46,137 nt of DNA from CAVVYA01 sp963752345 (GCA_963752345.1 CAVVYA010000005.1:1-46137); one strand, 5' to 3'; positions 25,869 through 34,724 are shown, counted from the stretch's first letter. Numbers and translations: made by a program. The notes: generated by a model not told the origin, from the letters alone.

Positions 25869-26172
25869 GGCTGCAAAATTCCCTGATGGTCCCAAAATTT
25901 TCGCTGATCGTAATCTAGGGAATTTGGACAAAATCGGTCGCAAATCCAGACTTTATGGAAGACCGAGAGCGGGTTGCATGCCCAATCTCGACGAAATACC
26001 CTGTATTTTTCCCTGTTATCGGGAATTCGGCCCAGAGACGAGTTCGAGAAAGACTGGCTGCACAGCCAATCAGTCGCGTCTGCGCGCGTCAGTCGCAGAT
26101 TTCTCGTAGAAATGCACGAAAAGCCCGCCAATTGGCGGGCTTTTCGTTTGATGCATTGACCCTGAGACGCTA
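25869..26172 (+). repeat. Long direct repeat, copy 1 (TTCCCTG array plus palindrome)
   Basis: About 300 bp closely matching 41073-41385 in the same orientation. The left part holds several TTCCCTG-like units and inverted GGGAA units (AAATTCCCTGAT, AATCTAGGGAATT, TTTTTCCCTGTTATCGGGAATT). The middle is a well-conserved block containing CGGCCCAGAGACGAGTTCG. The right part contains a perfect 30-bp palindrome and then TTGACCCTGAGAC. No conserved protein is encoded. The unit array looks like multiple protein-binding sites. With copy 2 it brackets a 15.2-kb segment, and the IS630 element inserted precisely at its outer edge. Confidence 0.85.
26117..26146. terminator. Perfect 30-bp palindrome in repeat copy 1
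   Basis: A perfect palindrome centred on GCCAATTGGC, with AAAA on the left arm and TTTT on the right, so it can act as a rho-independent terminator in both directions. The equivalent place in copy 2 has a different arm sequence yet still pairs. Confidence 0.75.
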
Positions 26173-26461
26173 TGCCGGGCCGCTGGCGGTCGAATTCCAA
26201 CCGAAAGTCTCAGGTCGCGGTTTCGGGTGTCAGTCCATCGGCTGGTTGTAGTGGGCAGACGGCATGAAAACGCCGTTAAACGAGGCGTCGCCTTTAGTCG
26301 CTGCCTTTGATAATTTTACCCGCGGATCGCACCTCTAAATAAAGCGCGAGGTGTCTCAAGCTTATAGAATGGCAAAGTCAGCAGGCTTCAATCGCGGGTC
26401 GCACCGCCGCCGATCAATGGATGTACGGTAAGAGTCCATCAATAATTTTCGAGCTTGCTGA
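26173..26461. other. Gene-free stretch after repeat copy 1
   Basis: No gene is seen. An 8-bp inverted repeat CCTGAGAC/GTCTCAGG (about 26160-26214) and a near-repeat CGCGGATCGCACC / CGCGGGTCGCACC (about 26322 and 26394) are present. The last part probably carried the promoter of the toxin-antitoxin pair that follows. Confidence 0.35.
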
Positions 26462-26788
26462 TTGATTGTCTCATTCCAAACCTCGGAGCTACAGCAATGC
26501 TGCTGCGAAATCGCTGCGGCTGAACGAAGGTTGGGAACAGTGCACGCTCAGGCCTTGGCGACTTTGCTAGCCGATGCGGAGGCCTCAGACAATGCGCAGG
26601 ATCTGGTTGCCTTGTTGGGCTCAAATGCCCGCATAGCGGAAGACGATTCACTTTTCGCCCTTATTGGCTCAGACTATGTGGGCACCTTCATTGCAGTTGG
26701 CAAAAGATTCCAGCGAAGCCATGCGAACAGAGTCGATTGGCGCACCGTTCAAAGACTGACGCTTATGGAAATATCGAGGCGTCCTTGA
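26462..26788 (+). CDS. RelE/HigB-like toxin of a type II toxin-antitoxin pair
   Basis: A 108-residue small protein from a TTG start (MIVSFQTSELQQCCCEIAAAERR). The pattern of a short N-terminal strand, two helices and a basic C-terminal RTVQRLTLMEISRRP fits the RelE/ParE-superfamily HigB-like toxins. Directly downstream and overlapping by 4 bp is a helix-turn-helix antitoxin-like frame, which strengthens the call. The antitoxin is broken, so this toxin is either inactive or neutralised by another antitoxin. The usual ATG seems to have mutated to TTG. Confidence 0.6.
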   Translation: MIVSFQTSELQQCCCEIAAAERRLGTVHAQALATLLADAEASDNAQDLVALLGSNARIAEDDSLFALIGSDYVGTFIAVGKRFQRSHANRVDWRTVQRLTLMEISRRP

Positions 26789-27021
26789 ACAGAGAGCAAG
26801 CCTTCGTGCCGGACTGGTTCTCCAAACCTGGAGATTCCGTCCGCGATCTGATGCACCGGCGGGGCCTGTCGGCTAACGACCTCGCCTTGAAACTCGATGG
26901 CGGATTTCGGTAGTTCGGGGAATACTTGATGGCTCCATTCCAATAGATGCTGAAAGTGCTAATGCACTGTCAGTAGTCGTCGGGGGCAGTCAGAACTTTT
27001 GGATGAAACGTCAAGCCAACT
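26785..27021 (+). pseudogene. XRE-family (HigA-like) antitoxin, frameshifted and truncated
   Basis: The first frame (TTG 26785, overlapping the toxin stop) reads NREQAFVPDWFSKPGDSVRD, then LMHRRGLSANDLALKLDGGF, the start of an XRE helix-turn-helix antitoxin. It hits a stop near 26913. The next frame continues as VVRGILDGSIPIDAESANAL and SVVVGGSQNFWMKRQANY, the expected second half. One base is missing near 26908-26912. At about 27022 the homology stops abruptly, where the body of a TctC-receptor gene begins. This is a decayed gene ending at a recombination junction. Confidence 0.6.
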
Positions 27022-27771
27022 ACCGACCCGCTGAATTTCCGCAAGGCGAACGCGGCTTACAGCCCGGCCGAATTCCGGCATGTCGGCGGCGTCGGCCGCG
27101 GTGGTCTCGTCACTCTGATCAATAAGGAGGCGGAGAAGCGCCTCTATGACAAATCGGCGGAGCCGGTGGTCATGGGCTCGAACTCCTCCGTGCCGCGCGA
27201 CGGCATGCAGGTGACCATGTGGGGGATCGAATTCCTCGGTTGGAACGCCAAGTGGGTTGTCGGCTACCTCGGAACCAACGAGGTTATGCTCGCGCTGGAG
27301 CGCGGCGAAGTCGAGATGTCATCGACCGGTAATCTATTCCTGATCGATAAGCTGGTCGGCACGGGTGCGTTCAAGCCGGTGGCGCAAACTGGTCGGCTGT
27401 CCGGAGGCAAGATTGTTCCGCGCGCGGAATTCGGCGACGCTCCGCTGGTGCCCGACCTGATGGAAGGCAAGATCAAGGATCCGCTTGCCGAAAAGGCATT
27501 CGCCTATTGGCGCAGCCTGACGACCGTGGACAAATGGGTCGCTCTTGCGCCTGGCACGCCGGACGACATCCTGGCCGCCTACCGCGAAGCCTTCAGCAAG
27601 GCGAGCGCTGATCCAGATTTCCATACCCGGGGCGCGAAAATCAGTGACGGTTTCTTTCCGATGGCCGCGAGCGACATGGAGCAGTTGATGACCACATTGG
27701 CGAACACGCCGGCCGAGGCGCTGGAGTTCACCAAGACTCTCATGCGCAAGCAAGGCCTCAGGGTGGAGTGA
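27022..27771 (+). pseudogene. 5'-truncated tripartite-tricarboxylate (TctC-like) receptor gene
   Basis: From TDPLNFRKANAAYSPAEF onward the frame matches the C-terminal two-thirds of the intact receptor encoded at 38708-39775: VMGSNSSVPRDGMQVTMWGI against VMGSNPGIPRNAMQVTLWGI, WNAKWVVGYLGTNE against WNAKWVVGYRATND. The signal peptide and first ~100 residues are absent and replaced by the antitoxin remnant. A GTG at 27166 could start a 201-residue product, but without a signal peptide it would not be a working receptor. It is a relic of a duplication or of a recombination event. Confidence 0.85.
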
Positions 27772-27955
27772 TCGTCGCGACGTCTGGCTGTCCCGACACG
27801 ATGCCGGGGTCCGTCCGGTCTGTATGAAAGGATCTGCTGCTCAACGGGAACGCGCGCCCCGCGATTTATGCGAGGCCCAGAGGATTGGATCGTGTCTCGG
27901 CTTAGGTTACCATCCGATAAAGAGCCTCATAGAAACAATCTCAAGAGTGGCAGGA

Positions 27956-29143
27956 ATGGGAGACCCTAAGAAGCGGCTGAGTGATAGCCCGCGCGTCGCA
28001 ATCATCGGCGGCGGTATCGGCGGCACCATCGCGGCCGTATGGCTGCAGCGTGCCGGCTACGACGCTACCATCTATGAGCAGGCCGACAAGATTGCCCGCA
28101 TTGGCGCCGGCATCAATCTCGGGCCGCATATCATGCGCATCATGCAGCGCATGGAATTTGCCGAGCCGATGATGAACATCGGGGTGGTACCGCGCGAGCG
28201 CCTGCGTCGGGTGGGCAATACCGGCGAGATCACACTCAGCATGCCGGTCGACAAATTTCCCGAGATGTTCGGCGCGCCGCACCTGATCATCCACCGCGGC
28301 GACATGCAGCAGTTGTTCACCGCCGCCGTGGTGCCCGGCACCCTGCGCTTAGGGAAGCGCCTGGTCGACCTGGACGACACCGGCAAGGTCGTGACACTCG
28401 CCTTCGCCGACGGCAGCAAGGTGGAGGCCGATTTCGTCATCGCGGCGGACGGCATCAATTCCGTGGTACGCGAGCAATTGTTCGGACCGAGCCCGCCGAC
28501 CTATTCTGGCACGGTGGCCTACCGTTCGATCTATCCGACCAAATTGCTCGGCGGCATGAAAGTGCCGGATCACACGAAGTGGTGGGTCGGCGACAAGCAT
28601 CTGCTGATCTATTTCCTGACCAGGGCGCGCGACGAGATCTACTTCGTTACTGGGGTGCCCGAGGATTGGGGCTCCGACGATTTCTCACCGACCCAGGCGG
28701 ACATGGGCAAGCTGCAGGACATTTTCTCCGATTTCCACGAGGACGTGCGCAAGGTCATTGCCGCGGCGCCCCAGGCGAGCCGCTGGCCGATCCTCGAGCG
28801 CGAGCCCTTCCGGCCCTGGAGCCAGGGCCGCGTCGTGCTGATTGGCGATGCGTGCCATGCCATGCGGCCACACATGGGACAGGGCGCGGCGATGGCAATT
28901 GAGGATGCGGTGGTTCTGTCACGCTGCATCGTGGACCTCGGCACCGACGATCTGGCGCGCATCTTCGCGGCCTATGAAAGCGCACGCTTCGACCGCACGA
29001 CCGCGGTTCATCGCGGCTCGCAGCACAACATGTGGATGAAGGATTCCAAGGAGGATCCGAGCTGGCTGTATCGTTACGACGCGCTGAGCGTGCCGCTGGA
29101 GGCGCCGGCCGCGAACAAGCCGGCGCCGCAGCCGGTGGTCTGA
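27956..29143 (+). CDS. nicC: 6-hydroxynicotinate 3-monooxygenase-like FAD monooxygenase
   Basis: A 395-residue group A flavoprotein monooxygenase with GGGIGG near the N-terminus, ADGINSVVR (DG motif) and GRVVLIGDACHAMRPHMGQ (GD motif). Several stretches resemble Pseudomonas NicC as I recall it: GAGINLGPHIMRIMQRM, IHRGDMQQLF, TKWWVGDKHLLIYF, YFVTGVPEDW and the C-terminal SKEDPSWLYRYDA. NicC turns 6-hydroxynicotinate into 2,5-dihydroxypyridine with loss of CO2, consuming NADH and O2. The two next genes are the following steps of that pathway. ATG 27956 fits the start of the FAD fold; the upstream in-frame region is not protein-like. Confidence 0.88.
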   Translation: MGDPKKRLSDSPRVAIIGGGIGGTIAAVWLQRAGYDATIYEQADKIARIGAGINLGPHIMRIMQRMEFAEPMMNIGVVPRERLRRVGNTGEITLSMPVDKFPEMFGAPHLIIHRGDMQQLFTAAVVPGTLRLGKRLVDLDDTGKVVTLAFADGSKVEADFVIAADGINSVVREQLFGPSPPTYSGTVAYRSIYPTKLLGGMKVPDHTKWWVGDKHLLIYFLTRARDEIYFVTGVPEDWGSDDFSPTQADMGKLQDIFSDFHEDVRKVIAAAPQASRWPILEREPFRPWSQGRVVLIGDACHAMRPHMGQGAAMAIEDAVVLSRCIVDLGTDDLARIFAAYESARFDRTTAVHRGSQHNMWMKDSKEDPSWLYRYDALSVPLEAPAANKPAPQPVV

Positions 29144-29191
29144 GAAGAGCAACATCGGCGAGAAACATCTGCCGATCCGAGGGAGTGAGCG

Positions 29192-30233
29192 ATGGAAGGG
29201 ACCTACGATTTGGTCAAGGTGTTCGGCGCCGTGCTCGACCTGTGCAAGGTCAAGGCGGGCGAGAGCCTTGCCGTGCTGACCCAGGGCGGCGAGCGCGGCG
29301 ATTATGCCGTGGCCTACCTGGCGGCGGCCCAGGAGCGCGGCGCCGCCGCATTTCAGGTCAATGTGCCGAAGGCCCTGCCGCAGCCGGGCGTGAAGGTGAA
29401 GCGGACCTCCCTCAGTGGCAATCACGGCGCTATCGAGGCACTCAAGCAAGCGGACATCGTCATCGACCTCATCGGCCTTTTGTGGTCGGCGGAGCAGACC
29501 GAGATTCAAAAGGCGGGCGCGCGCATCCTGCTGTGCCGCGAGCCGATCGAGAACATCGTCAAGCTGTTCCCGCGGGTCGATCTGCGCCGGCGCGTCGAGG
29601 CTGCCGAGAAGCGCCTGGCGGCGGGCAAGCGCATGCACATCACGTCCCGCGCCGGTACCTGACGTGACCTACGAGTTCGGCCAGTACCCGGTCATCACGC
29701 AATACGGCTACACGGACACGCCTGGGCGGTGGGATCATCTGGCCGGCGGCTTCCTTTTCACCGGAGCGAAAGACGGCGGGGTCAATGGCAAGGTGGTGAT
29801 CGCACCCGGCGACATCATCCTGCCGTTCAAGCGCTACATGACGTTCCCGATCTGCCTCAAGATCGAGAAGGGCATGGTCGTCGCCATCGAGGGCGACAAT
29901 CCAGACGCCGAGGTGCTGCGCACCTATATGGCGCGCTACAACGATCCGCGCGCCTATGCGGTATCGCACATCGGCTGGGGCATGGACGAGAAGGCCCAGT
30001 GGGACTTCCTCGCCACCAGCCCGCTCGCGGGGCAATCCCAAAGCGTCGACGCGCGCGCCTATTACGGAAACGTGCTGTTCTCGACCGGACCCAACAGCGA
30101 GCTTGGCGGCACCAACGATACCGGCTGTCATCTCGACATTCCGCTGCGGGGCTGCAGCCTGACGCTCGACAATGAGATCATCCTGACCGACGGCGCTCTG
30201 GTGCCCGCGGATCTGCGGGTCCCGGGACGCTGA
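29192..30233 (+). pseudogene. nicX: 2,5-dihydroxypyridine 5,6-dioxygenase, frameshifted
   Basis: NicX-type ring-cleaving dioxygenase (M29-like fold, Fe(II)). The first frame (29192-29662) covers the N-terminal half and ends ...MHITSRAGT-stop. The next frame continues as DVTYEFGQYPVITQYGYTD, matching the NicX core, and runs to 30233. It includes GDIILPFKRY, SHIGWG and CHLDIPLRGC, where the metal-binding His and the His-x-Asp lie. Removing one T at about 29660-29662 gives an unbroken protein of about 346 residues. It converts 2,5-dihydroxypyridine to N-formylmaleamate. It follows nicC by 48 bp and is 2 bp from nicD, so it belongs to the same operon. Confidence 0.88.
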
Positions 30234-30235
30234 TC

Positions 30236-31054
30236 ATGAGTCGGATCACGGAAACGCGTGCCGCCAAAACCACGGCGCAGACCCGGTTCTATGTCTCGCC
30301 TAACGGCGTGAAGATCCATTTCCTCGAATATGGCGGCGCCGGCCCCGACGTGTTGCTGATTCCAGGCATCACCACGCCGGCAATTCTGTGGGGCTTCGTC
30401 TCCGAGCGCCTGGCGCGCTACGCTCATGTGGTCGCGCTCGACAATCGCGGGCGCGGCCTGTCCGACCAACGGCCAGGACTCGGCTACAGCCTCGACGACT
30501 ATGCCGCCGATGCGGCCGGCGTGATCGAGGCGCTCGACATCGGGCCGGCCGTGGTGCTCGGCCATTCCATGGGCGCCCGCATTGGCGTGCGGCTCGCGGC
30601 GGATTACCCGGAGCTGGTGACGCGCCTGCTGCTCGCCGACCCGCCCGTGAGCGGTCCCGGCCGGCGGCCCTATCCCAATGGCATCCAGCAGTATCTCGAC
30701 GCCATCGACGCGGCCAGCCGGGGCGAGGCCCTGCCGGCCTCAGCCATCTATACCCCCGAGCAGCTTCTACTGCGCACCGAGTGGGTGGCGACCTGCAGCA
30801 AGGAGGCGGTGATAGCCACGCACTGCGGCTTCCACGAAGAGGATATCTTCTCCGATCTGCCGCGCATCCAATGCCCGAGCTTGCTGCTCTATGCCGGCAA
30901 AGGCGACACCATCCGGGACAACGATGCCGACGAAATCGTCCGTGCCATCCCGAAGGCCACCAAAACGAAGCTCGAACCCGTTGGCCATATGATGCCGTGG
31001 TTCGACCTGGACCTGTTCTTGCAAGGCGTCGAGGGATTCATCCGCGCCGGGTGA
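30236..31054 (+). CDS. nicD: N-formylmaleamate deformylase
   Basis: A 272-residue alpha/beta hydrolase. The nucleophile is S111 in GHSMGAR, the acid D135 in ADPPVSGPGRR and the His H251 in VGHMMPW. The Ser-Asp spacing of 24 is the same as I recall for NicD of Pseudomonas putida, and the DPPVSGPGRRPYP segment is a NicD hallmark. It releases formate from N-formylmaleamate to give maleamate. The ATG is 2 bp after the nicX stop. Maleamate amidase (nicF) and maleate isomerase (nicE) are not in the window. Confidence 0.88.
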   Translation: MSRITETRAAKTTAQTRFYVSPNGVKIHFLEYGGAGPDVLLIPGITTPAILWGFVSERLARYAHVVALDNRGRGLSDQRPGLGYSLDDYAADAAGVIEALDIGPAVVLGHSMGARIGVRLAADYPELVTRLLLADPPVSGPGRRPYPNGIQQYLDAIDAASRGEALPASAIYTPEQLLLRTEWVATCSKEAVIATHCGFHEEDIFSDLPRIQCPSLLLYAGKGDTIRDNDADEIVRAIPKATKTKLEPVGHMMPWFDLDLFLQGVEGFIRAG

Positions 31055-31127
31055 GCTTCGCCAGTCATCGATCAGCTCGCCGACTGGGCAGCGCTGCACA
31101 GAAGGCGCGGCGACAAAGGAGGAAAGT

Positions 31128-32195
31128 GTGACGCATACAACAATCGCTACCTCTCGCTGGAATGCCGCCGCTTTCGCCGGCGTCTGCCTTGTGGCAAGCC
31201 TCGCCGCGTCGGATGCCGCAGCCCAGGAGGCCGCGTTCTACAAGGGCAAGGCCGTGTCGGTGGTGATCGGCTATCCCGCCGGCGGCGGCTATGACCAGAC
31301 CGCGCGCCTGCTCGCCCGCCACATGCCGCGCCATATCCCTGGTGAGCCGAGCATGATCCCACAGAACATGCCCGGCGCCGGGAGCCAGCGCGCCGCCAAT
31401 TATCTGTTCAATGTGGCGCCCAAAGACGGCACCGCCTTCGGTATCGTCGGCGGGTACATCCCGTTTCAGCCGCTGTGGAACAACGAGGGCGCGCAATACG
31501 AGGCCACTAAGTTCAACTGGCTCGGCAGCCTCGACCGCTGGAACGGCCTGGCGCTGGTCTGGCACACCGCCCCGGCCACCACCTTCGAACAGGCCAAGGA
31601 GAAGGAGGTGCTGATCGGCGCAACCGGCAGCACCGATATCGGCGCCATCTACCCTAAGGTGGTCAACGCGCTCTACGGCACGAAATTCAAGGTGGTGGCG
31701 GGCTACCAGGGCACGCCGGACCTCAATCTCGCCATTGAGCGCGGCGAGGTGCATGGCCGCTTCGGCCTGTGCTGGCAATGCCTGGTTTCGGAGAAACCAA
31801 CGTGGGTCGGCGAGAACAAGGTGGCGGTGCCGCTGATGATCGGCGTGCGCCGCACGCCGGAGATGGAAACGGTGCCGCAACTGAAAGGCGCGCCGCTCGT
31901 CATGGAGCTGGCGCGGAACGAGGAGGAGCGGCAGATCCTCAACATCGTGTTTGGCAGCCAGGAGCTATCGCGCCCATTCTTTGCGCCGCCCGGTGTGCCC
32001 GCTGCTCGAGTCGCGGTCCTGCGCGCGGCGTTCGAGGTGGCCGCCAAGGATCCGGCGCTGCTGGCGGAAGCGGAGAAGATGAAGCAGCCGATCAACGTGC
32101 TGCACTGGCAGGAACTCGAGAAGCTCATCATGGACGTCTATGCCACGCCAAAGCCGGTGGTGGCGCGCGCCGCGGCGATGATTAACGGAAATTGA
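31128..32195 (+). CDS. Tripartite-tricarboxylate transporter receptor (TctC/Bug family), copy A
   Basis: A 355-residue periplasmic binding protein with a signal peptide ending around SDAAAQEA, then GKAVSVVIGYPAGGGYDQTARLLARHMPRHIPG, the opening of the Bug/TctC fold. GTG 31128 has AAGGAGGA upstream. It is last in the nicCXD operon and probably binds the pyridine carboxylate or a pathway acid. No TctA or TctB membrane genes are present in the window, so it must share a membrane partner elsewhere or act as a signalling receptor. Confidence 0.9.
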   Translation: MTHTTIATSRWNAAAFAGVCLVASLAASDAAAQEAAFYKGKAVSVVIGYPAGGGYDQTARLLARHMPRHIPGEPSMIPQNMPGAGSQRAANYLFNVAPKDGTAFGIVGGYIPFQPLWNNEGAQYEATKFNWLGSLDRWNGLALVWHTAPATTFEQAKEKEVLIGATGSTDIGAIYPKVVNALYGTKFKVVAGYQGTPDLNLAIERGEVHGRFGLCWQCLVSEKPTWVGENKVAVPLMIGVRRTPEMETVPQLKGAPLVMELARNEEERQILNIVFGSQELSRPFFAPPGVPAARVAVLRAAFEVAAKDPALLAEAEKMKQPINVLHWQELEKLIMDVYATPKPVVARAAAMINGN

Positions 32196-32244
32196 GGGCA
32201 AGCTAGTCTAGGACATAACGATGAGTGCGCGGCTTTCGCGGGGT

Positions 32245-32272
32245 GTCATGGCTGACTAAGTGCGGCCATGAC
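32245..32272. terminator. Nested hairpins between convergent operons
   Basis: An 8-bp inverted repeat GTCATGGC/GCCATGAC lies in the 102-bp gap where the nic operon and the leftward operon meet. It is enclosed by a second 9-bp inverted repeat TGAGTGCGC (32222-32230) / GCGCACTCA (32292-32300). The outer arm overlaps the stop region of the CMD gene. Placement favours a bidirectional terminator; there is no T-run. Confidence 0.5.
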
Positions 32273-32297
32273 GAACAAGCGTAAGTGAATTGCGCAC

Positions 32298-32861
32298 TCA
32301 GCGCCCCGCTGAGGCCAGTGGCGTGCTGTTATCAAAGGCCGGAACCGCGAAACTGTTCAGCACCAGACATACCATCGAGTAGAATCCGACGGCGCTGACC
32401 AGTTCGACCATCAGGTCGAGGCCGAGAGCGTCGATTCCACGCTGATAGGCGCCGTCGTTCAGCGTCTTGGTGTGCAGGAGCTGGGTCACGAGATCGTAGG
32501 CCAGGCGCTCGTCTGCCTGGGTGAAGTCGGGCACGCGGCGCTCGCGCACGGCGGTGATGATGGCGGGGTCGAGCCCCGCCTTGAGCGCCAGCGCCTCGTG
32601 CACCACCCAGGCGAACTCCGCGGTGTACTCGCGCGCCACCATCAGGATCAGCATCTCGAAGATGCGGCGGTCGAGCTTGCCGTTGAGCCGGAAGGCGTTG
32701 TGCAGCCCGTTGGCCGGCTCGGCTACGTGAGGAATCCGCACCAGCACGGAGAACGGGCCGCCCAGCCCGCTCTTCCGCGTGCCGGCGATCACGTCGTACA
32801 TGCGCTTCTGCTCGGCGTTGAGTTCCTCGTATCGGACCTCCGCGACGCGCGTGCTCACCAT
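32298..32861 (-). CDS. Carboxymuconolactone-decarboxylase (CMD/AhpD-like) family protein
   Basis: A 187-residue all-helical CMD-family protein. The core segment REYTAEFAWVVHEALALKAGL holds the family E-x-x-W...H pattern. The Cys pair of AhpD peroxidase relatives is absent at this site, so a peroxidase function is unlikely; a decarboxylase/lactonase-like or unknown catabolic role fits better. It is the last gene of the leftward operon, 10 bp after the MBL-fold gene. GTG/ATG choice: the start given has the best fit to the fold. Confidence 0.8.
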   Translation of the reverse strand: MVSTRVAEVRYEELNAEQKRMYDVIAGTRKSGLGGPFSVLVRIPHVAEPANGLHNAFRLNGKLDRRIFEMLILMVAREYTAEFAWVVHEALALKAGLDPAIITAVRERRVPDFTQADERLAYDLVTQLLHTKTLNDGAYQRGIDALGLDLMVELVSAVGFYSMVCLVLNSFAVPAFDNSTPLASAGR

Positions 32862-32871
32862 CGGGCTCCAC

Positions 32872-33705
32872 TCACTGCATTTCGCGGGAGCCGTCGCCGG
32901 TCACCGCGGCGTAGTAGCGCGCGACGGACTTCTCTACCGCCTGCTTGGCGCCCTTGGTCACATTGCGGTCGAAGAAGGCGCCATAGATCACGTCATAGTC
33001 GAATGGATCGAGCATGCGGCCCAGCCGCTCGACCGAGGGGCCTGACAGTGGGATCAGATTCGGATAGCTCCGCATGAAGCTGACGTAGTTGCGGTCCGGG
33101 ATCACCATGATGATGTCGCCGGTGAAGAGCGCGCCCTTGCCGTTGCCACCCTTGTCCCAATGGGCGACGGTGCCGCCGGCGAAATGGCCGCCGCAGCGGA
33201 TCAGAGTCAGGTCGCTGGCGATCTTCTTGGTGTCGCCGCTCCAGAACTGAATATTGGCGTTGGGCCGCGTGACCCACTGGCGGTCATCCTCGTGAAGGTA
33301 GATCGGCGCCTCGTCGAAGGCATGGCTCCAGTCGGCCATGGTCGTGTAGTAGTGCGGATGCGAAATCGCGATGCCGGCCAGCCCACCCAAGCCCTTGACG
33401 ATCTCGATGGTGGCGTCGTCGAGCAGGGTGACGCAGTCCCACAGGATGTTACCTTCCTGCGTCTTCACTAGCAGCGCGCGCTGGCCAATGCAGAACTGCG
33501 GCACGGTGCCGATGCCCATAAGTCCCGGCTCATACTGGCGATACTGGTTGGCGTATTTCTTCGAGATCTGGTCCATGGTAGTCCAGGCCTGTCCGGTTTG
33601 CGGCACGAACTGGCGTTCGTCGAGGCAGATCGGGCATGCCGCCGGCGGCTCATCGCTTGGCGGAAACTGGGCGGCGCAGGCACCGCAGATGTAGGATTTC
33701 GGCAT
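32872..33705 (-). CDS. MBL-fold protein with N-terminal zinc knuckle and altered metal site
   Basis: A 277-residue protein. Residues 7-27 carry C7xxC10...C24xxC27, a rubredoxin-like zinc knuckle. The rest is a metallo-beta-lactamase fold with SHPHYYTTMADW (116-127), CGGHFAGGT (H174) and LFTGDIIM (D197). The usual HxHxDH motif reads H116-P-H118-Y-Y-T, so the Asp and last His that bind the second metal are replaced. It may bind one metal only, or be a non-hydrolytic relative. It sits between the dihydroxyphthalate-decarboxylase-like gene and the CMD gene, with gaps of 9-10 bp, firmly in the operon. Confidence 0.8.
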   Translation of the reverse strand: MPKSYICGACAAQFPPSDEPPAACPICLDERQFVPQTGQAWTTMDQISKKYANQYRQYEPGLMGIGTVPQFCIGQRALLVKTQEGNILWDCVTLLDDATIEIVKGLGGLAGIAISHPHYYTTMADWSHAFDEAPIYLHEDDRQWVTRPNANIQFWSGDTKKIASDLTLIRCGGHFAGGTVAHWDKGGNGKGALFTGDIIMVIPDRNYVSFMRSYPNLIPLSGPSVERLGRMLDPFDYDVIYGAFFDRNVTKGAKQAVEKSVARYYAAVTGDGSREMQ

Positions 33706-33714
33706 AGTGGACTC

Positions 33715-34699
33715 CTAGGATTTGGACAGGTTGAGCGTCGATGGCGCGAAGAGTTCCTCCGGCGCCACTCTCCGCTTGATCAGTCCCTGGTTCATGGCAT
33801 AGCGGCCGAACGCGTCGATGACGTGCCGGTTGGGCTCCAGGTGATAGCTCCAATAATCCTCGCCGAGAAGCGCCTGCATGCGGCGGTATTCCGCGGCGGC
33901 CCAGGGCAGGATGGTGCTGTGGCGCAGGTCGATCATGTCTTTGGCGCGGACGAACGCCTTTAGCACGCTGACCGGCAACCATGGGTTTTCTTCCACCAGG
34001 ATGCGCCGGATGCCGATCAGGTGCATGATCGGGAAGATCCTGTTGCGCTTGTAATAATCGAGTTCGACAGTCGGATAGTCCGGGAACAGTTGCTCGACCT
34101 GGGGGCATTTATTCCGCCGCGAAAAGCAGGTCGGCGCGCGCGGGCTGATGATGGCGTTCGATCTCGCCCTTCTCCAGTAGGTCGGACAAGGTGCGATCGC
34201 GCGGGATGACCTGCCAGTCAACATCCGGCGCTAGATGGATCTCGGCACGCTCCTCGCGGCCCGGCTCCTCCAGGCCGCCGCTGCGCCAATGCACCGAGGC
34301 GACATTCACGCCGTAGTCGTCCTCCAGAATGCCGCGCACCCAGACATTGGCGGTCTGCTGGAATTCCGGCACGCCGACTGTCCTGCCGCGCAGATCGGCC
34401 GGCTTCGCGATGCCGCGATCGGTGCGGATATAGACGCCCGAGTGGCGGAACATGCGTAACGGAAACACCGGAATGCCGACGTAGGACGAGGTCTCGCGCG
34501 CCGTGGTCAGCATATGGCTCGACAGCGACATCTCGGTGATGTCGAACTCCTCGAATTTGAACAGCCGGTGGAAGATCTCGGGCGCTTCCAGCAGCACGTG
34601 ATGGGTATTGCATCCTTCGATCTGCACGCGCCCGTCGTAGAGCGGCGCGGTGCGGTCATAATAGTTCGTTGCCAAGCTAACGTTCAGCACTCCCGCCAC
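33715..34699 (-). pseudogene. 4,5-dihydroxyphthalate decarboxylase-like protein, frameshifted
   Basis: This resembles Pht5-type 4,5-dihydroxyphthalate decarboxylases, which have a periplasmic-binding-protein-like fold. The N-terminal frame (GTG 34699 down to 34109) reads NYYDRTAPLYDGRVQIEG, FDITEMSLSSHML, FRHSGVYIRTDRGI and VPEFQQTANVWVRGIL. It loses sense after EKGEIE. The other frame continues as AIISPRAPTCF and LFPDYPTVELDYYKRNRIFP, down to 33715. One extra base lies near 34155-34157. The rejoined protein would have about 328 residues. In the operon it may decarboxylate a ring dicarboxylate or act as a binding protein. Confidence 0.8.
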
Positions 34700-34724
34700 C
34701 CATCCGTCTTTTGGTTTGTTCCGC

